Source: Brevundimonas goettingensis (lineage in GTDB: Bacteria; Pseudomonadota; Alphaproteobacteria; Caulobacterales; Caulobacteraceae). Taken from it: a stretch of DNA of 64,000 bases. Of this stretch, positions 36,596 through 44,823 are shown piece by piece; the stretch's first letter is position 1; every line of letters begins with the position of its first letter. The notes beneath the pieces are model-generated. The model did no database searches and was not told the origin of the DNA. It saw only the letters and a program-made list of their open reading frames with translations. A program made the position numbers and the translations under genes. The DNA lies in NCBI RefSeq assembly GCF_017487405.1, contig NZ_CP062222.1, forward strand, positions 2,837,001 through 2,901,000, written 5' to 3'.

Positions 36596-36958
36596 TCAAT
36601 CGACGCAGAGGGTGGGGCCGGCCTTGCCGTCCTCGACCTGGGTGTGACAGCCGAAGCGGTCGCTGTCGGCCTGGCACTGGCCAGTGACGGCGGCGCCCGG
36701 CGCGACGCCGCTGTTGCCCTCCAGACGGCAGTCGCCGGCGCACTGGGAGCCCGTGGTACAGGATTTGCCAGCGTCGGCGTATTTGACGATGCACTGCTGG
36801 GTCTGCATCCGGCCTACGCGACGCAGCTCGCCGCCACGCGCGGCGCACGAGGCGGCGTCGGCGCTCTGGCCCGGGACCGCGGGATCGGCAGGCGCCGCCA
36901 TCGGGGTGCAGGCCGCCACGGAGGCGGCGAGAGCGAGGGCGGCGATCAGGATGCGCAT
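36596..36958 (-). CDS. Cysteine-rich lipoprotein
   Basis: A 120-aa protein with lipobox ASVAAC (Cys17). The mature part has eight further cysteines in CAARGG, QCIVKY, SCTTGSQCAGDC, GQCQAD, GCHTQ and LCVD, enough for four disulfides; it is a compact periplasmic domain. No family function is known to me. Confidence 0.78.
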   Translation of the reverse strand: MRILIAALALAASVAACTPMAAPADPAVPGQSADAASCAARGGELRRVGRMQTQQCIVKYADAGKSCTTGSQCAGDCRLEGNSGVAPGAAVTGQCQADSDRFGCHTQVEDGKAGPTLCVD

Positions 36959-37034
36959 GGAGGTCTCCGGGCAAGGCTTCAGTATTGAAACACGCCTAGA
37001 GACGGGATGGGTCCGTTTCGTGACACCCCATCTT

Positions 37035-37057
37035 CCTTCTCCCGCAAGGGGAGAAGG
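37035..37057. repeat. REP-like hairpin (same core as 13200-13373)
   Basis: CCTTCTCCC (37035-37043) and GGGAGAAGG (37049-37057) form a perfect 9-bp stem. It lies between the Cys-rich lipoprotein (divergent) and the acyl-CoA dehydrogenase stop, and may terminate the latter. Confidence 0.7.
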
Positions 37058-37060
37058 ATT

Positions 37061-38185
37061 CTAGTACCCCTGGGCTCGGGCCAAGCGATCCGCGTGGAAG
37101 CCGGCGTCGCCGAACAGTTCGTTCAGGACCCGGACCCGTTTCATATAGAGGCCGACGTCGAACTCGTCGGTCATGCCGACGCCGCCGTGCATCTGGACCG
37201 CCTCCTGCACAGCCAGTTCGGCGACGCGGCCGGCTTTGGACTTGGCGATGGAGGCCGACAGTCCCTTTTCGTCGACCCCGGCGTCGATGCGCTGCAGGGC
37301 GCCGAGGGTCGCGGCCCGGGACAGTTCGATCTCGGAGAACAGATGGGCGGCGCGATGCTGCAGGGCCTGGAACTCGCCGATCAGCTTGCCGAACTGCTTG
37401 CGGGTGCGCAGGTATTCGAGGGTGATCTGGAAGGCCTGATCGCCCGCCCCGTTCAGCTGGGCGGCGGCGCAGGCGCGGCCGAGGTTGAGCGCTTTCTGCA
37501 GCAGGGGTTCGCCCTGGTCGATGGCCCCGACCATGGCGTCGGCGTCGACCTGGACGTCGGTCAGGGTGACGCGGGCGGCGTTGTGGGCGTCGACCATGAC
37601 GGTGCGCTCGATCTCCACGCCCGCCGTCTTCGGATCGACGAGGAACAGGCTCAGAGTCACGTCGTCGGTCTTGGCCGCCACGATCAGGGCGTCGGCGATA
37701 TGGCCGTCCAGCACGAAGCCCTTGGCGCCGTTCAGCTTGAATCCGTTGCCCGACCGCTCGGCGCGGGCGGTCATGGCCGAGGGCCGGTGCTTGGGTCCCT
37801 CGTCGAGCGCCAGGGCCAGGATGGCCTCGCCCGCCGCGATCTTCGGCAGCCATTCGCCCTGCTGTTCGGTCGATCCGCCCTCGGCCAGCAGGCTGGCGCA
37901 CAGGACGCCCGATCCCATGAAGGGCGAAGGCGTCAGGGTGCGGCCGAGCGCCTCCGCCATCACCCCCGCCTCGACGGCGCCGAGGCCGGAGCCGCCGTGT
38001 TCCTCGGGGATGATCACCCCGGCGAAGCCCATCTCGCCGAACGCCTTCCACAGGTCGCGCGAGACGCCGTCGGCGTCGTGACTGTCGCGCAGGGCCCGCA
38101 GGTGGGCGACGGGCGCGTTCTCGCTCAGGAAGCCGTCGGCGGCCTCCTTCAGCATGGTCTGTTCTTCGGTCAGGATCAGCGGCAT
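37061..38185 (-). CDS. Acyl-CoA dehydrogenase, 374 aa
   Basis: An FAD-dependent acyl-CoA dehydrogenase. Visible family blocks are GFAGVIIPEEHGGSGL, the central beta domain with FKLNGAKGFVLDG, and the C-terminal VQMHGGVGMTDEF and LYMKRVRVLNEL. Encoded 4 bases after a second such enzyme; pairs like this often form a heterodimer acting on bulky acyl-CoA such as sterol side chains, which is inference. Confidence 0.9.
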   Translation of the reverse strand: MPLILTEEQTMLKEAADGFLSENAPVAHLRALRDSHDADGVSRDLWKAFGEMGFAGVIIPEEHGGSGLGAVEAGVMAEALGRTLTPSPFMGSGVLCASLLAEGGSTEQQGEWLPKIAAGEAILALALDEGPKHRPSAMTARAERSGNGFKLNGAKGFVLDGHIADALIVAAKTDDVTLSLFLVDPKTAGVEIERTVMVDAHNAARVTLTDVQVDADAMVGAIDQGEPLLQKALNLGRACAAAQLNGAGDQAFQITLEYLRTRKQFGKLIGEFQALQHRAAHLFSEIELSRAATLGALQRIDAGVDEKGLSASIAKSKAGRVAELAVQEAVQMHGGVGMTDEFDVGLYMKRVRVLNELFGDAGFHADRLARAQGY

Positions 38186-38189
38186 CCGC

Positions 38190-39374
38190 TCAGGCTCCCG
38201 GCAGTTGCAGCAGGTGTTTGGCGATGATGTTCAGCTGGATTTCGCTGGTCCCGCCCTCGATGGAATTGGCCTTGGTGCGCAGCCAGTCGCGCGCCGCCGA
38301 CCCGTGGCCCGAGCGCTCGCTCTCCCATTCCAGCGTATCCGAGCCGCCGGCCGTCATCAGGATCTCGTGGCGGCGCTTGTTCAGCTCCGAGCCGTAGTAT
38401 TTGAGCATGGAGGCGATGGCGGGCGAGACCTGCCGCGCCTTCACCTGATCCCCGACCCGCTCCATGGCCAGGTTGAAGGCGGCGAGGTCGACCTCCAGCT
38501 CGGCGATGCGTGCGCGCAGCATCGGGTCTTCCAGACGCGCGTCGGAATCGACGCCCAGGCTGTCGGCGGCGACCAGACCCATGGGCCGGCCCGAGGCGAT
38601 GGAGCCCATGGCCCCGATCATGGTCCGCTCGTGCGCCAACAGCGCCTTGGCCACGTCCCAGCCGCGGTTCAGCGTCCCGACCAGGTTCGCCTTCTCGACC
38701 CGGACGTCGTCGAAGAAGGTCTCGCAGAAGGGCGACTTGCCGGAGATCAGGGTGATCGGCTTGGTCGTAACGCCGGGCGTCGTCATGTCGAACAGGACGA
38801 AGGAGATGCCCAGATGCTTGGGCGCGTCCGGGTCGGTGCGGACCAGGCAGAATATCCAGTCGGCCTTGTCGGCGTAGGAGGTCCAGACCTTCTGGCCGTT
38901 TACGATCCAGTGGTCGCCCTCATCCACCGCCCGGGTCTGGATGCCCGCCAGGTCGGAGCCGGCGCCCGGCTCGGAATAGCCCTGGCACCAGCGGATCTCG
39001 CCGCGCACAATCTCGGGCAGGAAGCGCTTCTTCTGTTCCTCGGTGCCGAACTGCAGAAGAGCCGGGCCCAGCATCCAGATGCCGAAGCTGGACAGGGCCA
39101 GTTGGGCGTCGATGCGGCGCAGTTCGGAGTGCAGGACCTTGGCCTCCTCACGGCTCAGACCGCCGCCGCCGTACTCGGCCGGCCATTCCGGCGCGGTCCA
39201 GCCCTTCGCCCCCATCCGCTCCATCCAGAGCTTGTGGGCCGGGGTCTTGAAGGTGGGGTTGCGGCCGCCCCAGACGCGGTCTTCTTCGCTGTCCATCGGG
39301 CCACGGACTTCGGCCGGGCAGTTCGCCTCCAGCCAGGCGCGGGTCTCCGCGCGGAAGGTTTCCAGATCGGTCAT
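38190..39374 (-). CDS. Acyl-CoA dehydrogenase, 394 aa
   Basis: Second enzyme of the pair with motifs WCQGYSEPGAGSDLAG, WIVNGQKVWTSYADKADW and GGTSEIQLNIIAKHLLQLPG. The ATG at 39374 has GGGAG upstream; the frame extends 14 codons further without one. First gene of the two-gene unit. Confidence 0.92.
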   Translation of the reverse strand: MTDLETFRAETRAWLEANCPAEVRGPMDSEEDRVWGGRNPTFKTPAHKLWMERMGAKGWTAPEWPAEYGGGGLSREEAKVLHSELRRIDAQLALSSFGIWMLGPALLQFGTEEQKKRFLPEIVRGEIRWCQGYSEPGAGSDLAGIQTRAVDEGDHWIVNGQKVWTSYADKADWIFCLVRTDPDAPKHLGISFVLFDMTTPGVTTKPITLISGKSPFCETFFDDVRVEKANLVGTLNRGWDVAKALLAHERTMIGAMGSIASGRPMGLVAADSLGVDSDARLEDPMLRARIAELEVDLAAFNLAMERVGDQVKARQVSPAIASMLKYYGSELNKRRHEILMTAGGSDTLEWESERSGHGSAARDWLRTKANSIEGGTSEIQLNIIAKHLLQLPGA

Positions 39375-39447
39375 ATCGTCTCCCGGGCCTGCGTGTTTTC
39401 CGCCTTCGCCCGTCACGGGTCTAGCAGGATTTCACTGTGACGCAGCG

Positions 39448-39894
39448 TCAGGGTTTGTCGAGAATCTGTTCGAGCTCGGCGATCTCGGCGTGGTTGCGGG
39501 CGGTCATCCGCTCGCAGAAGGCGATCAGCCGGGGATTCTTCAGGCTGGCGTTGCCGCAGCGGGTCACGGCGTGGGAATGATGGGTGATCATCGCCCCGGC
39601 GAAGTCGTTCTCGCTGACGCCGATCTGGGTGCGGGCCCCGACGAAGGCGCCGACGAAGATCACCGCGAAGGCGACGCTGAGGCCGTAGTTCATCTTCTTG
39701 CTGGGAAACAGCTCGCCCAGCAGGAACAGCAGCAGCAGGCCGATCGGGGCCACGGCCATCAGGGCCAGGTAGATGTGGTCGGCGCTGATGTGGATGTGCT
39801 CGGCCCGCGCGGTCAGGGCGTGACCGACGCCCAGCATCACGATCAGGGCGCCGAAGAGAACGATGGCCAGCCGCATGTAAGGTCGCTCCCGCAT
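39448..39894 (-). CDS. DUF305-like membrane protein
   Basis: A 148-aa protein with three hydrophobic helices in the first 90 residues and a C-terminal helical part with MITHHSHAVTRC and ERMTARNHAEIAELEQIL, resembling DUF305 (the MIPHH-type motif seen in copper-related proteins). ATG 39894 has GGGGGAG 7 bases upstream; ATG 39876 is an alternative. Function unknown. Confidence 0.75.
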   Translation of the reverse strand: MRERPYMRLAIVLFGALIVMLGVGHALTARAEHIHISADHIYLALMAVAPIGLLLLFLLGELFPSKKMNYGLSVAFAVIFVGAFVGARTQIGVSENDFAGAMITHHSHAVTRCGNASLKNPRLIAFCERMTARNHAEIAELEQILDKP

Positions 39895-40061
39895 CCGCCG
39901 TCTCCCCCTTCCGTGACGGAAGAATCGCGCGATTCCGGAAGCTGGGCCAGACGGGATCGGCGGCCTGAACGTCGCAGTTGGGGATGATCCGGAACCGATC
40001 GTTAACCGGCGCGGCGCAACCTCCGTTCTGAACGGCCATCCAGAGGCCAGAGGACGATCCG

Positions 40062-40439
40062 ATGTCGAGCATCATGACCTCGAGCACCCGCCGCACCCGC
40101 GATCATTTCGAGCCCCAGGACAGCGATCCCAGCGAGGTCCGCAAGCTGCGCGGCCTGATGGAGCAGATCGACTACACCGCCTTCATCTCGAACCGCGAGG
40201 TGATCGGCTCGGCCCTGTCGGTGATCGATCCTTCGACCTTCCAGCGGCTGGCTGTAACCGTGGCCACGGCCCGGACCAAATGGGTGTCCGAAGCGCTGCG
40301 CCTGTCGGAATCCGGCTCGCCGGTGACGCCCGACCAGACCGCCCGCCTGACCGCCCACCGCAGCGCCTATGAGGAACTGGCCGAGGCCTATGAGGGCCTG
40401 CGCCGGATGGTCGAGCGGGGCTATATCACCCTGCGCTGA
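40062..40439 (+). CDS. Conserved hypothetical protein (125 aa)
   Basis: A soluble, helical protein with an acidic N-terminal half (HFEPQDSDPSEVRKLRGLME) and a C-terminal helix AYEELAEAYEGLRRMVERGY. I recognise no domain. Codon use is normal for the window and the start lies in AGAGGACGATCCG context. It stands alone; a 169-base REP-bearing gap follows. Confidence 0.65.
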   Translation: MSSIMTSSTRRTRDHFEPQDSDPSEVRKLRGLMEQIDYTAFISNREVIGSALSVIDPSTFQRLAVTVATARTKWVSEALRLSESGSPVTPDQTARLTAHRSAYEELAEAYEGLRRMVERGYITLR

Positions 40440-40449
40440 GACCCTCTCA

Positions 40450-40572
40450 CCGCCCATCCCGGCGAAGGCCAGGATCCAGATCCAGACGGGATGCCTGCCG
40501 CACAGACGCAATCCCACAGACCTTCAGACGCCTGATTTGCATCTGGATCCCGGCCTTCGCCGGGATGAGCGG
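40450..40572. repeat. Inverted pair of a 32-bp REP-like element
   Basis: The stretch ending in CATCCCGGCGAAGGCC (40450-40481) recurs inverted at 40541-40572 with about 30 of 32 positions identical and 59 bases between. Each copy contains the self-complementary CCCGGC-GAAG-GCCGGG core. This CATCCCGGCGAAxGCCGGGATCCA type is common in alphaproteobacterial intergenic regions as I recall. Confidence 0.85.
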
Positions 40573-40608
40573 CAGGAATGAGGCTGGCCGTCCGCCTGCA
40601 GCCCCCTC

Positions 40609-41835
40609 CTAGTCCAGAGGCTGGGGCCGCGTCGAGATCGGGGCGTCGGGGTCGGCCGTCTGCGGCCGGGCGGCCGTCGGCGGCGGGGCCGCGGGCTGGA
40701 CCGGCGGCGGGGTGACGATGATCTGGGGCGGAGGCGCCGCTGGAACCGTCACGGGCGCGGTCGTCGGCGCCGGACGCTGGGTCGCGGCGGCCGGACGCGT
40801 CTGGATCGTCGGCGTTTGGGTCGCTGTCGTCGGACGGGCCGGTGTTGCGGCCGGGGTCGGGGTGCGAGTGGGCGCACGAGCGGTCGGCGCGGTCTCCACG
40901 ACGGGCGCAGCGGTCCCGGTCGGGACGCCGGCGTCCGGTTGAACCGGCGCGGGAGCCGGCTGAACCGGTGCGGCAGCGGGCGCCGTCTCGACCGGCGCGG
41001 GCGCAGCGACGGGTTTGGGCCGCAGGACCCAGACGGCGGCGGCGATCGCGGCGATCACGACCACTCCGCCGCCGATGTAGAGCGGCAGGCGGCTTGAGCC
41101 GGTCCGGGCGGTCGTCCGGGCCAGGGCCGGAGCGGCGGCGGGCACTGCTTCCGGGCGCTCGGCCTCCGGAGCAGGTCGCGCGGGTTCGGGAATCGGATCG
41201 AACGGCGAGACGGCGGCCGGGACCGCCTCGGGCAGGGGGCGCACCGTCGTGTCCGGCCAGGCGGGAGCCGCAGCGGCGGGTTCGACAGCCGGTTGAGGCG
41301 CGGGGCGCGGGGCCGCCTCCAGCGCCTTGCGCGCCGGATGCTCGACCAGGTTCGGAACAGGGTTGGCCGTCGGTCCGGGGACCGGTCCGGGGGCCGGTCC
41401 GGGCGCGGTGACCAGCGTCGGCTTGGGGGTAGCAGGCGTCCCCACGGGCGGCAGGGCGCCGAAGCCGGTGTCCGGCCGGGCGCGCGGAATCAGCGAGCCG
41501 CTGTAGATGCCGCCGCGCCCCGTCGCGGCCGGGCGGGCCGGGCTCGGCGTCGGCGTAAGCGGGGGCGTCACCGTCGACGCGCCGCCGGAAATCGGCGGAG
41601 CGGCCTGAGGTTGCGGCTGAGGTTGCGGTTGGGGCCGGAGCGCGATCGGCGGTCCCTTGGGCAGGGGGCCGGTGTGAAAGACCTGGGACGGCGGTCGGCC
41701 CCACTGGATCTGGGGTCGTCCCCGGCCGGCCTGCCCGGCGGGCGTCCCGGCGGCGGGAGTCCCAGCGGCGGGAGTCCCAGCGGCGGGCGTCCCCGTCTCG
41801 GATGAGGGCTGATCGTCCGGGGTCTTGTCGGCCAT
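40609..41835 (-). CDS. Pro/Ala-rich single-pass membrane protein (408 aa)
   Basis: About 245 residues of disordered Pro/Ala/Thr-rich sequence precede one membrane helix (LYIGGGVVVIAAIAAAVWVL) followed by about 145 residues of further Pro/Ala/Thr sequence. Near the N terminus a GTPAA unit is repeated four times. With this topology the N-terminal half would be cytoplasmic and the C-terminal half periplasmic. ATG 41835 has GGAG just upstream. Function unknown; a shorter protein of the same style is at 46239. Confidence 0.7.
   Translation of the reverse strand: MADKTPDDQPSSETGTPAAGTPAAGTPAAGTPAGQAGRGRPQIQWGRPPSQVFHTGPLPKGPPIALRPQPQPQPQPQAAPPISGGASTVTPPLTPTPSPARPAATGRGGIYSGSLIPRARPDTGFGALPPVGTPATPKPTLVTAPGPAPGPVPGPTANPVPNLVEHPARKALEAAPRPAPQPAVEPAAAAPAWPDTTVRPLPEAVPAAVSPFDPIPEPARPAPEAERPEAVPAAAPALARTTARTGSSRLPLYIGGGVVVIAAIAAAVWVLRPKPVAAPAPVETAPAAAPVQPAPAPVQPDAGVPTGTAAPVVETAPTARAPTRTPTPAATPARPTTATQTPTIQTRPAAATQRPAPTTAPVTVPAAPPPQIIVTPPPVQPAAPPPTAARPQTADPDAPISTRPQPLD
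41737..41796 (-). repeat. Four tandem 15-bp units
   Basis: Units GGCGGGCGTCCCGGC, GGCGGGAGTCCCAGC (twice) and GGCGGGCGTCCCCGT lie head to tail and encode the repeated GTPAA of the Pro/Ala-rich protein. In-frame length makes copy-number change harmless to frame. Confidence 0.9.
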
Positions 41836-41953
41836 GCGCACTCCGGTCCGGCGGCGAGAACCGTTCGGACATTACAACGGGAACGCCACAATGGCGGCGC
41901 AGTTCGACCCTTTCGTGACCCGACCGTTACGCGCGGTTCAGGCCGAGATCGGG

Positions 41954-42721
41954 TCAGTTCTTGAGCCGGTAGCCCGTCTTGAGGATCCAGCCGACGATCA
42001 CGAGACAGACCGCGAGGAAGCCCAGGGTGGCGAGCACGCTGTAGCCGACGCCGACATCTCCCGCCCCATAGAAGGTCCAGCGGAAGCCCGAGATCAGATA
42101 GACCACCGGGTTGAACAGGGTGATCGTCCGCCACGCCGGGGGCAGCATGTCGATCGAATAGAAGGAGCCGCCGAGGAAGGTGAGGGGCGTGACGATCAGC
42201 ATCGGGATCATCTGCAGCTGTTCGAAGCCGTTGGCCCAGACCCCGATGATGAAGCCGAACAGGCTGAAGGTCACCGAGATCAGCACCAGCATGGCGAACA
42301 TGGCCACCGGATGCAGAATGTGCAGCGGCACGAACAGGGACGCTGTGGCCAGGATGATCAGCCCCAGCACCGCCGACTTGGTCGCTGCCGCCCCGACATA
42401 GGCGATGACGATCTCTATCGAACTGACCGGCGCCGACAGGATCTCGTAGATCGTGCCAGTGAACTTCGGGAAGTAGATGCCGAAGGAGGCGTTGAAGATC
42501 GACTGGGTGAACAGGCTGAGCATGATCAGGCCGGGCACGATGAAGGCGCCGTAGGGCACGCCGTCGACCGAGTTCATATGGCCGCCGATGGCCGAGCCGA
42601 AGACGACGAAATACAGGGCCGTGGTGATGACCGGCGTGACCACCGACTGCCACAGGGTGCGCAGGGCCCGCGCCATTTCGAAGCGGTAGATGGCCCAGAC
42701 GCCGTAAGCGTTGAAGGTCAT
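41954..42721 (-). CDS. ABC-2 type transporter permease
   Basis: A 255-aa inner-membrane permease with six hydrophobic helices and the ABC-2 motif region ([20 protein letters not shown]). Start overlaps the ATPase gene by 4 bases. Substrate not evident; class includes polyketide, drug and lipid exporters. Confidence 0.92.
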   Translation of the reverse strand: MTFNAYGVWAIYRFEMARALRTLWQSVVTPVITTALYFVVFGSAIGGHMNSVDGVPYGAFIVPGLIMLSLFTQSIFNASFGIYFPKFTGTIYEILSAPVSSIEIVIAYVGAAATKSAVLGLIILATASLFVPLHILHPVAMFAMLVLISVTFSLFGFIIGVWANGFEQLQMIPMLIVTPLTFLGGSFYSIDMLPPAWRTITLFNPVVYLISGFRWTFYGAGDVGVGYSVLATLGFLAVCLVIVGWILKTGYRLKN

Positions 42722-43686
42722 GCGACGGCTCCCTTTTCACGGTGAACAAGGGAGACGAAGATGTCTTCCAGCGAGCTCTGCTTGGTGTTCAGATCCTTGA
42801 AGCCGACGCCCAGCTTCTCCAGCGCCCGGATCAGGGACGGCACGCCGGTGTCCTCGGCATTGGCGTCGAAGCTGTATTCCAGCTCATGGCCCTCGTTCTT
42901 GAGTTCGGGCTTCCATTGGGCCAGCTCGGCGGGGACGGCGGCCATGGGCTCGGCGAGGTTCAGCGTCAGGGTCTTCTTGCCCAGCTTCTTCATGAGGGCC
43001 TTCGTCTCCTCGACGAGGATCAGCTCTCCCTTGAGGATGACGCCAACCCGGTCGGCCATCTCCTCGGCCTCTTCGATATAGTGGGTGGTCAGGATGATGG
43101 TCACGCCGCGATCGCGCAGCTTGCGGACCAGTTGCCACATGTCGCGGCGCAGCTCGACGTCGACGCCCGCCGTGGGTTCGTCGAGGAACAGGATGTCGGG
43201 CTCGTGGCTCAGGGCCTTGGCGATCATGACCCGGCGCTTCATGCCGCCGGACAGGGTCATGATCTTGGCGTCCTTCTTGTCCCATAGGCTGAGGTCGCGC
43301 AGCACCTGTTCGACGAAGGCCGGGTTCGGCGCCTTGCCGAACAGACCCCGCGAGAAGGTCACGGTGGCCAGCACGGTCTCGAAGGCGTCGGTCGTCAGCT
43401 CCTGCGGCACCAGGCCGATGCGCGACCGCGCCTGCCGGTACTGGCTCTGGATGTCGAAGCCGTCGGCGACGACCGTGCCGGTCGAGGGGGTGACGATGCC
43501 GCAGACGATGGAGATCAGGGTGGTCTTGCCCGCCCCGTTCGGGCCCAGCAGGGCGAAGATCTCGCCTTTGCCGATGCTCAGATCCACTGTCTTCAGGGCC
43601 TGAAGGCCGGACTTGTAGGTCTTGGACAGGCCCGCGATGGTGATCACGGGAGCCGCTTTCGGCGGCGTATTGGTGGTCGGCGTCAT
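42718..43686 (-). CDS. ABC transporter ATP-binding protein (ABC-2 partner)
   Basis: A 322-aa ATPase with Walker [10 protein letters not shown], signature [15 protein letters not shown] and Walker [13 protein letters not shown], plus a C-terminal regulatory extension (about 230-322). First gene of a two-gene exporter operon. Confidence 0.94.
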   Translation of the reverse strand: MTPTTNTPPKAAPVITIAGLSKTYKSGLQALKTVDLSIGKGEIFALLGPNGAGKTTLISIVCGIVTPSTGTVVADGFDIQSQYRQARSRIGLVPQELTTDAFETVLATVTFSRGLFGKAPNPAFVEQVLRDLSLWDKKDAKIMTLSGGMKRRVMIAKALSHEPDILFLDEPTAGVDVELRRDMWQLVRKLRDRGVTIILTTHYIEEAEEMADRVGVILKGELILVEETKALMKKLGKKTLTLNLAEPMAAVPAELAQWKPELKNEGHELEYSFDANAEDTGVPSLIRALEKLGVGFKDLNTKQSSLEDIFVSLVHREKGAVA

Positions 43687-43784
43687 GAAGGCTCCCCGCG
43701 CGCCGTCGTCATGGCCGCGCGCGGAATATGGCCCTGTTCAGCGGCGTCTCAAGGCGCCGGACGGCGCTGTTGACACAATTAGCG

Positions 43785-44105
43785 TCAGGCCGGCGTAGCG
43801 TCGCGCCAGTCGAAGGTCAGCGTCTCGCGATGTGCAAAGCGCTGCAGGTGTTCGGCGACGACGGTCTTGAACCGGTTCATGTCGACGTGAGGCGTGCCCT
43901 TGAGCGTGACCTCCAGCGCCTCGGCGTCTGCGGCCAGTTCGCAGCGGCCGAGCGGCAGGTCGATCGTCGCCGCCGTCGGGGTGAATTGGACCTCGAACTT
44001 GTGGCTCCAGTGCTTGGCCAGTTGCTGCAGATAGCGGCTGGCGTGGGCGGTTTCGGTACGGGCTTCGGAGATCGAGGTAACGGTGATGGGAGCAGTGTCG
44101 GCCAT
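43785..44105 (-). CDS. DUF2218 domain-containing protein
   Basis: A 106-aa cytoplasmic protein of the DUF2218 family: ARTETAHASRYLQQLAKHWSHKF, a central strand with IDLPLGRCEL, and VVAEHLQRFAHRETLTFDW. ATG 44105 follows AAGGA. Its promoter region holds a Fur-like palindrome (44143-44159), implying expression under iron limitation; function unknown. Confidence 0.88.
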   Translation of the reverse strand: MADTAPITVTSISEARTETAHASRYLQQLAKHWSHKFEVQFTPTAATIDLPLGRCELAADAEALEVTLKGTPHVDMNRFKTVVAEHLQRFAHRETLTFDWRDATPA

Positions 44106-44131
44106 GAGGACTTTCCTTCTGTCGGGCTCCG

Positions 44132-44159
44132 CATATAGGTGATTGCGAACAATTCGCAA
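44132..44159 (-). promoter_or_regulatory. Promoter with embedded Fur-like box upstream of DUF2218
   Basis: On the minus strand TTGCGA (44159-44154) and TATATG (44137-44132) are spaced 16 nt like -35/-10 elements. The perfect palindrome TTGCGAA-CAA-TTCGCAA (44143-44159) overlaps the -35 and spacer. It resembles the alphaproteobacterial Fur/Mur site (TGCnAAT-ATTnGCA type). Confidence 0.6.
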
Positions 44160-44200
44160 GATATATCTTTTTGTGTCTTGAGCATGGCTGCATCGCGACG

Positions 44201-44225
44201 GGAACCGCGTTCGTAGCTGACGGTT
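44201..44225 (+). promoter_or_regulatory. EcfG-like promoter of the lipocalin gene
   Basis: GGAAC (44201-44205), 17-nt spacer, GTT (44223-44225; GGTT after 16 nt) lies 29 bases before the lipocalin ATG. Confidence 0.5.
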
Positions 44226-44253
44226 GTCACCGCACCCGTGGAGCCTGCCCTCG

Positions 44254-44814
44254 ATGTCCCTTCGATCCCTCGCCGTCGCCGCCTCGGCCGCGCTGGTGCT
44301 CTCGGCGGGGCTCAGCGCCTGCGCCACGGCCCCGTCCCCCAGCCAGTACCGGGCGCCGCAGCCGGCGAAGGCCGTCGATGCGAGCCTGCTCTATTCCGGA
44401 CGCTGGCTGGAGATCGGCCGGCTGCCGATGCGGCTGACCGACGGCTGCGTGGCGGGGACGACCACCTATACGCTGACCGGTCCGGCCAATCTGACCCTGC
44501 GCGACACCTGTCAGGACAAGACCCCGACCGGCAGGGAGAAGGCCATCGGCGCGCGAGCGACCATCCTCGATCCCGGAACCAATGCGAGGTTCCGCGCCCG
44601 CTATTTCGGCGGCCTTGTGACCTGGGAGTTCTGGATCCTCGATCACGCCGACGACTACGGCTGGTTCATCTCCGCCGACCCGACCTTCGACCGGCTGTGG
44701 ATCTACGCCCGCACGGTTCCGTCGCAGGCGGAGCTGGCGCGGCTCGTCGAACGTGTTCGCCAGCTGGGCTATGATCCCGCCCGGCTCGAGTTTCCCGCAC
44801 CGCTTCCCAACTGA
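44254..44814 (+). CDS. Lipocalin family lipoprotein (Blc-like)
   Basis: A 186-aa protein with lipobox LSAC (SAGLSAC, Cys about 23) and a lipocalin barrel: the GxW block GRWLEIGRLPMRL, FRARYFGG, TWEFWILDHADDYGWF and LWIYARTVPSQ. Family members bind lysophospholipids or fatty acids at the outer membrane; E. coli Blc is stress-induced. The upstream EcfG-like site fits such regulation. A sugar dehydrogenase gene follows after 9 bases. Confidence 0.9.
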   Translation: MSLRSLAVAASAALVLSAGLSACATAPSPSQYRAPQPAKAVDASLLYSGRWLEIGRLPMRLTDGCVAGTTTYTLTGPANLTLRDTCQDKTPTGREKAIGARATILDPGTNARFRARYFGGLVTWEFWILDHADDYGWFISADPTFDRLWIYARTVPSQAELARLVERVRQLGYDPARLEFPAPLPN

Positions 44815-44823
44815 GGTTTGTCC

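Noticed and set aside
39991..40027. GGAAC upstream of the 125-aa gene as an EcfG promoter
   Set aside because: The nearest CGTT at a usable side is about 28 nt away; spacing does not fit.
41737..41796. Tandem repeats as a CRISPR or VNTR array outside coding sequence
   Set aside because: Units are contiguous without spacers and lie in frame inside a Pro/Ala-rich coding region.
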